A stretch of 64,000 nt of DNA from Pedobacter panaciterrae (GTDB lineage: Bacteria > Bacteroidota > Bacteroidia > Sphingobacteriales > Sphingobacteriaceae): NCBI RefSeq assembly GCF_013204795.1, contig NZ_JABMKW010000016.1:1-64000 (forward strand), written 5' to 3'. Position 1 is the stretch's first letter. Each line of letters starts with the position of its first letter. Positions 33,271 through 41,424 of this stretch are shown one piece after another. A program made the translations under genes and the position numbers. The notes under the pieces were generated by a model. It was not told the origin of the DNA. It worked only from the letters and a program-made list of their open reading frames with translations, and did no database searches.

Positions 33271-35730
33271 CTACTCATAAAAATACACTCGTTTTACCCT
33301 TTGAGATACATTTGTTAATATTTCGTAGGGTATGGTATCTATTTGTTTTGCTAACTCAGAGATGGTAAGCTTTCCATTAAAAACGATCACCTCATCGCCC
33401 GTTTTCACGTCTAAACCAGTTACATCCAACATGCACATATCCATGCATATCACACCAACAGTAGGTACAAGCTGACCGTTAATCAGCATTTTACCAACGC
33501 CATTTCCAAATTTACGGTTATATCCATCGGCATAACCAATTTTAACGGTTGCGATCATGCCTCCATTGGGCAGAGCACCCCTTCTGCTATAACCAACCGT
33601 TTCATTAGGTTTTATAGGCTTTACCTGAGTTACTGTAGTTTTTAAAACTGCTACAGTTTGGAGCCCTTTATTATGAGATAACCCTCCGTCAAAACCATAC
33701 AGTCCAATTCCAAGTCTAACCATGTCCAATTGGGCCTCGGGGTGACGGGAAATCCCTGATGTATTAGAAATATGCCTGATAAATGAGTAGCCTATTCCAT
33801 CCTTAATCTTATCTGCCGCGGACGTAAATCTTTCCAATTGATGTGCCGTAAATTCATCATGTTGGGGGTCATCGCTTCCAACCAGATGAGAAAATACAGA
33901 AATCACTTTTACTTTCTCGGTTTCATTTAATTGTTGTAAAAGATCTGCCAATTCCGGTTCTTCAAAACCTAGCCTGTGCATTCCTGTTTCTATTTTGAGG
34001 TGGACGGGATAATTTTTCACATTTTCACTTAGAAAACTGATAAAGCTTTTTAGAATATCCAGATTATAAATTTCAGGTTCCAGCTTGTGCTTAACTATAG
34101 CGTCGAAAGCAGAAGGTTCAGGACTCATTACCATAATAGGCATAGAAATACCTCCTTTTCTAAGCGCCACTCCCTCATCTGTATAAGCTACAGCCAGATA
34201 ATCAACCTTATGGTATTGTAACAGGTTGGCAATTTCAAAACTACCACTACCATAAGAAAAAGCTTTTACCATTGCCATAACTTTAACGCCAGGTTTTACT
34301 TTATTTCTATAGAACTGCAGATTGCCTGCCAACGCATTTAAATCGATCTCCAGAACCGTATCGTGTATCTTTTGGGTAATCAGTTTACTGATCCGGGCAA
34401 ACTCGAACCTGCGGGCTCCTTTAACTAAAATAGTTTCGTTACTAAAATGAAGAGATGGAAAGTTCTCGATAAAAGCTAATGTGCTATCAAAAAAGGAAGT
34501 TTCCATATCAAATAGCTTTGCAGCGGCAGAAATATGGGGTCCAACCCCTATCAGCCTGTTTACATTCTTTTGCTTAAGCAGGGCGGATATCTCTGCATAC
34601 AGGTCCTCATCACTTTTCCCCGTCTCATACAAATCAGAAAGTATAAGAGTCTTTTTAGGGTGCTGGTTCTGCAGGTTTAAAAAATCAAGTGCAATGGCCA
34701 ATGAGGAAATATCGGCACTATAAGAATCATCAATAACTGAACATTGATTGATTCCATTTTTCAGTTCCAAACGCATGCTAACAAGTGTCAGCTTTTCTAA
34801 CAAAGCATCTGTTTGCTGAGGTGTGTAATTCAATGCAAGCAAGGTGGCCCAGCAAATAACACCATTCTCAAGAGAAGCTTTGTCGCTGAACGGAATTAAG
34901 CACTCTATTTCTTCGCCTTTAAACTTCGCTCTTATATAATTCCTGCCATCTATTGGCTCTATAAATAAAATCTGTAGATCTGCTTTTTGTTTAAAGCTCC
35001 AGGAGAATTTTGATTTGCCTGGTAAATCATCTAAACTTAATCCCTCAGTATATTCCGGAGAATAAATAAACAACTCAGCATTTTTAAAGAGCTTTAACTT
35101 TTCGAGCAGCTTTTCTTTAACGGAAGAAAAACCTTCTGCATGTGCTTCACCAATATTGGTTAAAATACCTATTGTTGGTTGTATAATTTCGGCAAGGCTA
35201 TCCATTTCACCAGATTTGGAGATACCTGCTTCAAATATCCCCATGGTATGGTTCTCTTCAATTTCCCATACAGAAAGAGGCACACCAATTTGAGAATTAA
35301 AACTTTTCGGACTTCGAACTATATTAAAATCAGCTGCAAGCAATTGATACAACCACTCTTTAACTATAGTTTTACCATTGCTTCCGGTAATCGCAATTGT
35401 TTTTAGTGTATGATGTTCACGGTTGTATTTTGCTAAAGTTTGAAGCGCAACTAATACATCAGCAACCAACAGGACATTAGCATCAGGAAAACTACCAATG
35501 TAATCCTCATCACTGATTACAAAATTCTTAATTCCATTTGCATAAGCATCTTTAAGGTACTCATGCCCATTTCTTTTTGCATTCAAAGCAAAAAATAAAG
35601 ACTCATCCGGATCAATTACGCTTCGGCTATCAATTACCAATTTGGTAATTATAGCCTGATCATTGGCTATGTATGATTTTGCACTTAAAATGCCGGCAAT
35701 AAGAGAAATGGAATAATTGGGATTGCTCAT
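33271..35730 (-). CDS. murF-alr: Bifunctional UDP-MurNAc-tripeptide:D-Ala-D-Ala ligase / alanine racemase
   Basis: 819 aa fusion. Residues about 1-440 are MurF-like, with the ATP-binding AITGSNGKTIVKEWLYQLL, GIFEAGISKSGEM and IDDSYSADISSLAIAL. From about 450 (VLEIDLNALAGNLQFYR) the rest is a PLP-dependent alanine racemase, with MAMVKAFSYGSGSFEIA (PLP lysine), GLYGF, VGYSRRGALP and VGVICMDMCMLDVTG. It supplies D-Ala and installs D-Ala-D-Ala on the peptidoglycan precursor in the cytoplasm. This fusion is known from Bacteroidota. It has a TAATTTTG box 4 nt before the ATG. Confidence 0.93.
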   Translation of the reverse strand: MSNPNYSISLIAGILSAKSYIANDQAIITKLVIDSRSVIDPDESLFFALNAKRNGHEYLKDAYANGIKNFVISDEDYIGSFPDANVLLVADVLVALQTLAKYNREHHTLKTIAITGSNGKTIVKEWLYQLLAADFNIVRSPKSFNSQIGVPLSVWEIEENHTMGIFEAGISKSGEMDSLAEIIQPTIGILTNIGEAHAEGFSSVKEKLLEKLKLFKNAELFIYSPEYTEGLSLDDLPGKSKFSWSFKQKADLQILFIEPIDGRNYIRAKFKGEEIECLIPFSDKASLENGVICWATLLALNYTPQQTDALLEKLTLVSMRLELKNGINQCSVIDDSYSADISSLAIALDFLNLQNQHPKKTLILSDLYETGKSDEDLYAEISALLKQKNVNRLIGVGPHISAAAKLFDMETSFFDSTLAFIENFPSLHFSNETILVKGARRFEFARISKLITQKIHDTVLEIDLNALAGNLQFYRNKVKPGVKVMAMVKAFSYGSGSFEIANLLQYHKVDYLAVAYTDEGVALRKGGISMPIMVMSPEPSAFDAIVKHKLEPEIYNLDILKSFISFLSENVKNYPVHLKIETGMHRLGFEEPELADLLQQLNETEKVKVISVFSHLVGSDDPQHDEFTAHQLERFTSAADKIKDGIGYSFIRHISNTSGISRHPEAQLDMVRLGIGLYGFDGGLSHNKGLQTVAVLKTTVTQVKPIKPNETVGYSRRGALPNGGMIATVKIGYADGYNRKFGNGVGKMLINGQLVPTVGVICMDMCMLDVTGLDVKTGDEVIVFNGKLTISELAKQIDTIPYEILTNVSQRVKRVYFYE

Positions 35731-35734
35731 GCCT

Positions 35735-35742
35735 CAAAATTA
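35735..35742 (-). promoter_or_regulatory. -7 box TAATTTTG four nt before murF-alr
   Basis: TAnnTTTG match immediately in front of the start codon, same geometry as recR and the DUF502 gene. Confidence 0.45.
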
Positions 35743-35803
35743 AACTTTTTTAAAGAAATGAATGAGAGCTCGTTCTAAAAGTATGGTCTTTATATGAGCT
35801 TTT

Positions 35804-36490
35804 CTAAAACTGAATATCAGTGAACCATTTTTTATAAATCGTCTGATAGGTCCCATTCTCCTTTAAAAGACCCAGAACTTCGTTAAACTGATCACGAAGC
35901 TGAGTATCCCCTTTTTTCATGGCAATCGCATATTGAGAATCTGTTTTAGGCAGATACATCCCTACTTTTAGTTTTTTGTTTTTTTGTAAAAACCCGCCTG
36001 CAATTGGTGAATCATCGATAAGCAGGTCTATTTTTCCTGCTTGTAACTTTCTGTATAATTCTTTGTTTGTTTCGGCATGTACCATATTGTTGCCCGGGAA
36101 ATTAACATGAACATATCGCTCTGCCTCGGTTGCTTCTCTGATACCGATTGTTTTATTTCTAAGGTCATTTATGTCCTTTATGTCATCATCATTATTAACT
36201 ACAGCACATAATCTAAAATGCAGATAGGGATTACTGAATTCAAGGATATGCCTCCGCGAGGGTGTGACCGTTACTGCAGAGCAGATGAGATCCAGCTCCC
36301 CTTTAAACAGCTTTTCGAGAATGGTTGCCCATAATGAAACTTCGTACTCTACCTCCAAATCAAGATGTTCGGTTATGGCTTTCATTAAGTCGACTTCGAA
36401 ACCTTCAAAATTTTCAGAATTGTAATCTGAATGCATAGGAAATGGCGCTGCAGAATCTAATCCGACTTTCAATATTTTTTTTGGTTCCAT
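35804..36490 (-). CDS. Type-3 periplasmic solute-binding-fold protein without obvious signal peptide
   Basis: 228 aa of the SBP_bac_3 fold: LKVGLDSAAPFPMHSDY, GFEVDLMKAITEHLDLEVEY, GELDLICSAVTVTPSRRHILEFSNPY and the ligand-binding pattern typical of polar amino-acid binders. Neither this start nor the longer one (36547) gives a convincing signal peptide, although the longer start has a short stretch with a Cys. No permease or ATPase gene is next to it. It could be a receptor/sensor domain, a cytoplasmic protein, or have a misannotated upstream exporting sequence. Confidence 0.8.
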   Translation of the reverse strand: MEPKKILKVGLDSAAPFPMHSDYNSENFEGFEVDLMKAITEHLDLEVEYEVSLWATILEKLFKGELDLICSAVTVTPSRRHILEFSNPYLHFRLCAVVNNDDDIKDINDLRNKTIGIREATEAERYVHVNFPGNNMVHAETNKELYRKLQAGKIDLLIDDSPIAGGFLQKNKKLKVGMYLPKTDSQYAIAMKKGDTQLRDQFNEVLGLLKENGTYQTIYKKWFTDIQF

Positions 36491-36728
36491 AGAAGGAGAG
36501 TTAACTAAATGACATCCGAACGAAGCTAAAATACGCCTTTTCAGCAATAATTTAATAAAAAAACCCTAAAACAAACAAAATGTTTGAGATAATTATCGCT
36601 TTTTACTCATTTACAAGATATTAAAACCCAGCCCAATGAAGATTTTGATAAAAACACCGCACTTAAATAAGAAATTCTTGTTTAAACATAAATCACACTA
36701 ATGACAAGCACATTTTGTAATATTGTAA

Positions 36729-37220
36729 ATGCTCGATTCATCAAAAAAACAAACCGTAAAGTTAGATAAGAAAGCGGCTTTGGCAAAAGCTGAGCACTAC
36801 TGTGCTTATCAGGAAAGATCTCAGCAGGAAATCAGAAACAAACTTTATGAATGGGGGCTTTGGAAAAATGAGGTTGAAGAAATTATTTCCGAACTTATAC
36901 AGACAAACTTTTTGAACGAGGAGCGCTTTACGATGGCTTACGTTTCTGGTAAATTTAAGATAAAGAAATGGGGAAAGATGAAAATCAAACAGGGCCTTAA
37001 ATTGAAAGGGGTAACTGAAAAGATGATTTTGAACGCGCTTAAAACAATAGATTATGATGAGTATTTAGAAACTATACTCGTTTTAGCGAACAAAAAGTTA
37101 CCCTCCATTAAAGAAAAAGACGATTACAAGAGGAAATATAAGCTTACTTCTTACTTAATGGGGAAGGGTTTTGAAAGCGATTTAATCTCGGAAGTACTAA
37201 AGACCAATGGCTTAGCTTAA
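36729..37220 (+). CDS. recX: Regulatory protein RecX
   Basis: 163 aa, all-helical. RecX repeats are visible: AHYCAYQERSQQEIRNKLYEWGLW, ISELIQTNFLNEERFTMAYVSGKFKIKKWGKMKIKQGL and the third DYKRKYKLTSYLMGKGFESDLI. RecX binds and inhibits RecA filaments. It is not beside recA here. A near-consensus box (TAATATTG) lies 3 nt before the ATG. Confidence 0.92.
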   Translation: MLDSSKKQTVKLDKKAALAKAEHYCAYQERSQQEIRNKLYEWGLWKNEVEEIISELIQTNFLNEERFTMAYVSGKFKIKKWGKMKIKQGLKLKGVTEKMILNALKTIDYDEYLETILVLANKKLPSIKEKDDYKRKYKLTSYLMGKGFESDLISEVLKTNGLA

Positions 37221-37246
37221 CCGCAGCATTTTTTATAAAAAATAAC

Positions 37247-37276
37247 TTGACGGTAATACAAAAGTATTTATATTTG
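37247..37276 (+). promoter_or_regulatory. Promoter TTG-N19-TATATTTG of the tRNA cluster
   Basis: TTG at 37247-37249, 19 nt, TATATTTG at 37269-37276: a full match to the -33/-7 pattern, about 78 nt before the first tRNA. Confidence 0.7.
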
Positions 37277-37353
37277 CAATCCCAAACGGAAACAAGGTTA
37301 TTAATTATTGTTTTAAAAAGGGAATCATTGGATAATGATTTAATGAAACCAAT

Positions 37354-37426
<73 letters not shown>

Positions 37427-37428
37427 CT

Positions 37429-37448
37429 AAAAACCTTTACAGGTTTTT
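37429..37448 (+). terminator. Hairpin after tRNA-Gly copy 1
   Basis: AAAAACCT / AGGTTTTT with TTAC loop. It could be a weak terminator or an RNA-processing structure between the two tRNAs. Confidence 0.5.
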
Positions 37449-37491
37449 AAGTAAACAGTCATCATTTCAACAGATATTGAAATAAGACTAT

Positions 37492-37576
37492 GCTCAGATG
37501 GTGGAACTGGTAGACACGCAGGACTTAAAATCCTGTGACCTTAAAAGTCGTGCGGGTTCGATTCCCGCTCTGAGTA
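37492..37576 (+). tRNA. tRNA-Leu(TAA), copy 1
   Basis: 85-nt class II tRNA. Acceptor GCTCAGA with TCTGAGT (G-T first pair), anticodon loop CTTAAAA with TAA at 37526-37528, a long variable arm and T-arm GGGTTCGATTCCC. Identical to copy 2. Confidence 0.95.
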
Positions 37577-37597
37577 CAATAAAACAACAATACCAAC

Positions 37598-37670
<73 letters not shown>

Positions 37671-37671
37671 C

Positions 37672-37696
37672 AAAATGCCTTCAGTAGAAGGCATTT
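37672..37696 (+). terminator. Hairpin after tRNA-Gly copy 2
   Basis: AAATGCCTTC / GAAGGCATTT with AGTA loop, T-rich tail. It differs in sequence from the hairpin after copy 1 but occupies the same position. Confidence 0.55.
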
Positions 37697-37718
37697 CATT
37701 TTAAAAGGTTATTCACCT

Positions 37719-37803
37719 GCTCAGATGGTGGAACTGGTAGACACGCAGGACTTAAAATCCTGTGACCTTAAAAGTCGTGCGGGTTCGATTCCCGCTCTGA
37801 GTA
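37719..37803 (+). tRNA. tRNA-Leu(TAA), copy 2
   Basis: Identical to copy 1 over 85 nt. Followed by a strong terminator. Confidence 0.95.
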
Positions 37804-37804
37804 C

Positions 37805-37838
37805 AAAGCCTCTTTACTAAATGTAAAGAGGCTTTTTT
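37805..37838 (+). terminator. Terminator of the tRNA cluster
   Basis: 13-bp stem AAAGCCTCTTTAC / GTAAAGAGGCTTT with loop TAAAT and T-run, lying 14 bp before the end of the convergent gdhA. Confidence 0.9.
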
Positions 37839-37852
37839 ATTGGCTCAGTGTA

Positions 37853-39193
37853 TTATACAATACCTTGCGCTATCATTGCATCAGCAACCTTAACGAAGCC
37901 TGCTATATTTGCTCCTTTACCATAATTTACATAGCCATCTTCTTCTTTGCCATATTTAACACAATTCTGATGAATCTGAGCTATAATTATTTTTAGTTTA
38001 ATATCAATTTTTTCGCGATCCCATGAATAACGAAGTGAGTTCTGGGACATTTCAAGCCCTGAAACGGCAACACCACCGGCATTGGCAGCTTTACCGGGAG
38101 CATACAAGATCTTAGCTTTTTCGAACACATGAATAGCGTCTGGTGTAGATGGCATATTTGCACCTTCTGCAACACAAAGACAACCATTTTCTACCAGAAT
38201 CTTAGCGTCGTTCTCATTCACCTCATTTTGAGTAGCATTAGGAAAAGCCACATCACATTTTATACCCCATGGTTTCTCGCCAGCAAAGAATTGGCAGTTA
38301 AATTTATCTGCGTACTCTTTAATTCTTCCTCTGCGACTGTTTTTAAGTTCCATGATGTACTTAAGCTTTTCTGTGTCTATTCCATCAGGATCATAAACAA
38401 AACCTTCCGAATCTGACAAGGTCAATACCTTTGCCCCTACTTCTATACATTTCTCTGCTGTATATTGAGCAACATTTCCAGAACCTGAAATGACAACGTT
38501 TTTTCCTTTTAACGAATCACCTTTCAGCTTCAGCATCTCTTCAACGAAGTATACCACACCGTAGCCAGTTGCTTCAGGACGAATTAAACTTCCTCCCCAC
38601 TCAAACCCTTTTCCTGTTAAAACCCCTGTAAATTCGCCTCTGATGCGCTTATACTGACCAAACAGAAATCCTATTTCTCTTGCCCCTACACCAATATCTC
38701 CGGCAGGAACATCAATATCAGCACCAACATGGCGATATAATTCGGTCATAAAACTTTGGCAGAATTTCATCACCTCAGCATCAGATTTCCCTTTTGGGTC
38801 AAAATCTGAACCTCCTTTACCCCCACCCATAGGCAACCCGGTAAGGCTGTTCTTAAATACTTGTTCAAACGCAAGGAACTTAAGTACACTTAAGTTTACA
38901 GATGGGTGAAAGCGCAAACCTCCTTTATATGGACCAATTGCGCTGTTCATTTGAACCCTAAACCCACGATTAATTTCAACTTCACCTTTATCATTCAACC
39001 AAGGCACTCTAAAAATGATAACCCTTTCCGGCTCCGCAATTCTTTCTAAAATCTTGTTTATTTTATACTTAGAATTCTTTTCACTAAAGGGTATTATTGA
39101 TTCTGCTACTTCATATACTGCCTGCAAAAATTCCGGTTCATGTGCGTTCCGAAATTCTATTTTACTCATAAATGTCTTGATCGATGAATCCAT
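37853..39193 (-). CDS. gdhA: NADP-specific glutamate dehydrogenase
   Basis: 446 aa. Reductive amination of 2-oxoglutarate by ammonium, a main nitrogen-assimilation step. LPMGGGKGGSDFDPKGKSD with the catalytic lysines (about 120-140), the dinucleotide-binding VVISGSGNVAQYTAEK and C-terminal AEGANMPSTPDA and GKAANAGGVAVSGLEMSQN match the 50-kDa hexameric class. An inverted repeat upstream (39296-39321) may be an operator. Confidence 0.95.
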   Translation of the reverse strand: MDSSIKTFMSKIEFRNAHEPEFLQAVYEVAESIIPFSEKNSKYKINKILERIAEPERVIIFRVPWLNDKGEVEINRGFRVQMNSAIGPYKGGLRFHPSVNLSVLKFLAFEQVFKNSLTGLPMGGGKGGSDFDPKGKSDAEVMKFCQSFMTELYRHVGADIDVPAGDIGVGAREIGFLFGQYKRIRGEFTGVLTGKGFEWGGSLIRPEATGYGVVYFVEEMLKLKGDSLKGKNVVISGSGNVAQYTAEKCIEVGAKVLTLSDSEGFVYDPDGIDTEKLKYIMELKNSRRGRIKEYADKFNCQFFAGEKPWGIKCDVAFPNATQNEVNENDAKILVENGCLCVAEGANMPSTPDAIHVFEKAKILYAPGKAANAGGVAVSGLEMSQNSLRYSWDREKIDIKLKIIIAQIHQNCVKYGKEEDGYVNYGKGANIAGFVKVADAMIAQGIV

Positions 39194-39295
39194 TGATAGT
39201 TTAAATGTTATAAAAATGATGAATTTGGCCTAAACATATAAAAATGCACTAAGCCTGGAAGTCGTAAGTAACCGGAAAATTCTTTATAGAAAAGT

Positions 39296-39321
39296 ACAAT
39301 CAATATTGAATTATTGATTGT
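39296..39321. promoter_or_regulatory. Palindrome ACAATCAATA / TATTGATTGT
   Basis: Perfect 10-bp arms, 6-nt spacer, about 100 bp upstream of gdhA. Its geometry fits a dimeric regulator site; no T-tract, so not a terminator. Confidence 0.5.
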
Positions 39322-39472
39322 GTTATAACATGCTGCATTTCCTTTATTATTTGATTCCTGGATAAAAATATGTTTTTTTCAATTAAGGTCAAGCAATTTT
39401 TATATTCTCGCCGCTAATGTTACAGAAATAATCAACGAAGAGAGAGTAAAAGCGCCGATTCAAAATAAAATC

Positions 39473-39503
39473 AAAAAAAGGGCTGCTCTGGATGAACAGC
39501 CCT
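39473..39503 (-). terminator. Terminator of the SusC/SusD locus
   Basis: Stem CAGCCCT / AGGGCTG (7 bp) with an 11-nt loop, followed on the minus strand by seven Ts. Confidence 0.75.
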
Positions 39504-39522
39504 CACGATATTGAGTGCGTTA

Positions 39523-41400
39523 TTAGTAACCTGGATTTTGTTTCAACTCACTATTTCTGTTGATCTCATCACGGCTAAATGGTCTGAAATAAATTTTATC
39601 TTCCCATTTGCGATTTTCCTGTGCGGTCTCTACAGTTGGTGTGTATGTATAATCATAAACTGAAGTATCATAATGATAAGGCTCAGACATAGTTTTACCT
39701 GCTTTAAAAGTACCGGACACTTTAATGTAAGTCGCTTTCCTACCCAAGGTTGCAGGTGCTATCATCCATCTGCGCGTATCATGATAACGTTGTTCTTCAT
39801 ATACCATTTCAATTCTGCGCTCATGGCGATAAATTTCGGTTAAAACTTCCTTCGAACTACCTGCAATTGCAGGCATTCCTGAACGGAAACGAATACGATT
39901 TAACCACAATACAGCCGGAGCGAAATCGCCTAGCTCTATACTGGCTTCAATATAATTCATTACCGCCTCAGTATATCTGAAGAATGGCCATGGCACAAAT
40001 TGAGGCATAGAAGCATCTACAATATTCGGATCCGGATCTATAAATTTATGTGTATAATAGCCAGTCCAGCTTCCGTTCCAGTTTTCAATGGAGCTACCTC
40101 TTGTATCGAGCCCTTTAAAACGGATCTTTTTCCCGTCCTCCATAAGGTCATATTCACCGGTTTGTATCTGGTTAGCAGGATCTACTGATCCTGAAACTTT
40201 ATCTCTTGGTTTCCAGCCAGCACCATCATATAAAACAGTTGCGTAGAAACGTGGATCACGATTTTGATAAGGAGCAGATTGCTGCGCAGTATTTGTCCAG
40301 CTAAATTTTGTTCCATCAATCATCTCATAATCATCAACAAGCAAGCCTATTGGGGTGTTACCAGCCCAGTTATGATAACCATTTGGTCCATTTGCTCTTC
40401 CATAGCGCAAGTCACTGCGATCTATAAAGTATCTGGCAAAAATTAACTCAGAAGCAGCAGCGATATCTATGCCCGGCGCTTTACTACCACCACCCATAGC
40501 TATACTTTTATAGTTATTACGTCCTTCAGCAACAGATACTTTTGCATCCAGGTTCAACTTATACCCTGTTCCGGCATCCATTACAGCTTTTGCTGCATCT
40601 TGTGCTGCTTTCCAGCGTGCATTGCGATCACCAGTTAGATATCCTAAAAATTCTGGGTTAGCATAACTTGAAATCACTGTAGATTTTGATTTTGCCGTAG
40701 GAACATCATGCAGATCACTTGCGGCATATAACAAAACTCGTGATTTCAACGCTAAAGCAGCCAAAGAATTAGTTTGCCCCTTTACCATTGTTTGATCTTT
40801 TAATAGATTAAAAGACTCCTCACAATCTTTAACAATGAAGTTTACACACTCTTCATAAGTGGCTCTTTTTACTTTATAATCATCATTAAGTCCATAGCTT
40901 TTTGTAATAAGCGGCACAGCACCGTAGTATCGCAACAACTGCTGATAAAAATAAGCTCTTAAAAAATAAGCCTGTCCCAACAACTTCGATTTTACAGCCT
41001 CGTCAGTAATTGCATTATCGGTACCTGTTAACTTTTCTACCGTGATATTACAAGCACGGATGCGGTTATACATCTGATCGTAACCCCAGGTTACATGAAC
41101 CCACCCTAATGTTGTTGGATTAATGGTACTTGCATTAACGAGATCGATTCCCCTGTTTGGATGCGTAAAAAGTGACTCGTCGGAAACTGACGACAACATT
41201 TGCTCATCAAATCCCCCCACATTTAATCCATTGTATATCTCGGTAACAAAAGCTTGTGCCAATGCAGGATCCTTCCATACCAAATCAGCATTAATTGCCG
41301 TCGGCGGATCTACTGCAAGAAAATCCTTTTTACAACCTGATCCGAACAGCGTTATAAGAGCGATGGAAAATATGTATGTATTTCTATTTATAGGTTTCAT
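39523..41400 (-). CDS. SusD/RagB-family outer-membrane nutrient-binding lipoprotein
   Basis: 625 aa. Lipobox GSGC (Cys23) after a short signal peptide. SusD-type N terminus (KDFLAVDPPTAINADLVWKDPALAQAFVTEIY), then GQAYFLRAYFYQQLLRYYGAVPLIT in the TPR-like region and the C-terminal EIYRHERRIEMVYEEQRYHDTRRW with FRPFSRDEINRN. It forms the lid on the partner SusC channel. It is 24 bp after susC. The ligand is unknown; no glycoside hydrolase genes flank the pair. Confidence 0.95.
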   Translation of the reverse strand: MKPINRNTYIFSIALITLFGSGCKKDFLAVDPPTAINADLVWKDPALAQAFVTEIYNGLNVGGFDEQMLSSVSDESLFTHPNRGIDLVNASTINPTTLGWVHVTWGYDQMYNRIRACNITVEKLTGTDNAITDEAVKSKLLGQAYFLRAYFYQQLLRYYGAVPLITKSYGLNDDYKVKRATYEECVNFIVKDCEESFNLLKDQTMVKGQTNSLAALALKSRVLLYAASDLHDVPTAKSKSTVISSYANPEFLGYLTGDRNARWKAAQDAAKAVMDAGTGYKLNLDAKVSVAEGRNNYKSIAMGGGSKAPGIDIAAASELIFARYFIDRSDLRYGRANGPNGYHNWAGNTPIGLLVDDYEMIDGTKFSWTNTAQQSAPYQNRDPRFYATVLYDGAGWKPRDKVSGSVDPANQIQTGEYDLMEDGKKIRFKGLDTRGSSIENWNGSWTGYYTHKFIDPDPNIVDASMPQFVPWPFFRYTEAVMNYIEASIELGDFAPAVLWLNRIRFRSGMPAIAGSSKEVLTEIYRHERRIEMVYEEQRYHDTRRWMIAPATLGRKATYIKVSGTFKAGKTMSEPYHYDTSVYDYTYTPTVETAQENRKWEDKIYFRPFSRDEINRNSELKQNPGY

Positions 41401-41424
41401 ATAAAATATTTTAATTCTTTGAAC

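Larger units (their letters stand above)
39194..39522. other. Spacer between gdhA and the SusD gene
   Basis: About 329 bp holding the inverted repeat at 39296-39321 and the terminator of the SusC/D locus (39473-39503). Otherwise I see nothing. Confidence 0.6.
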
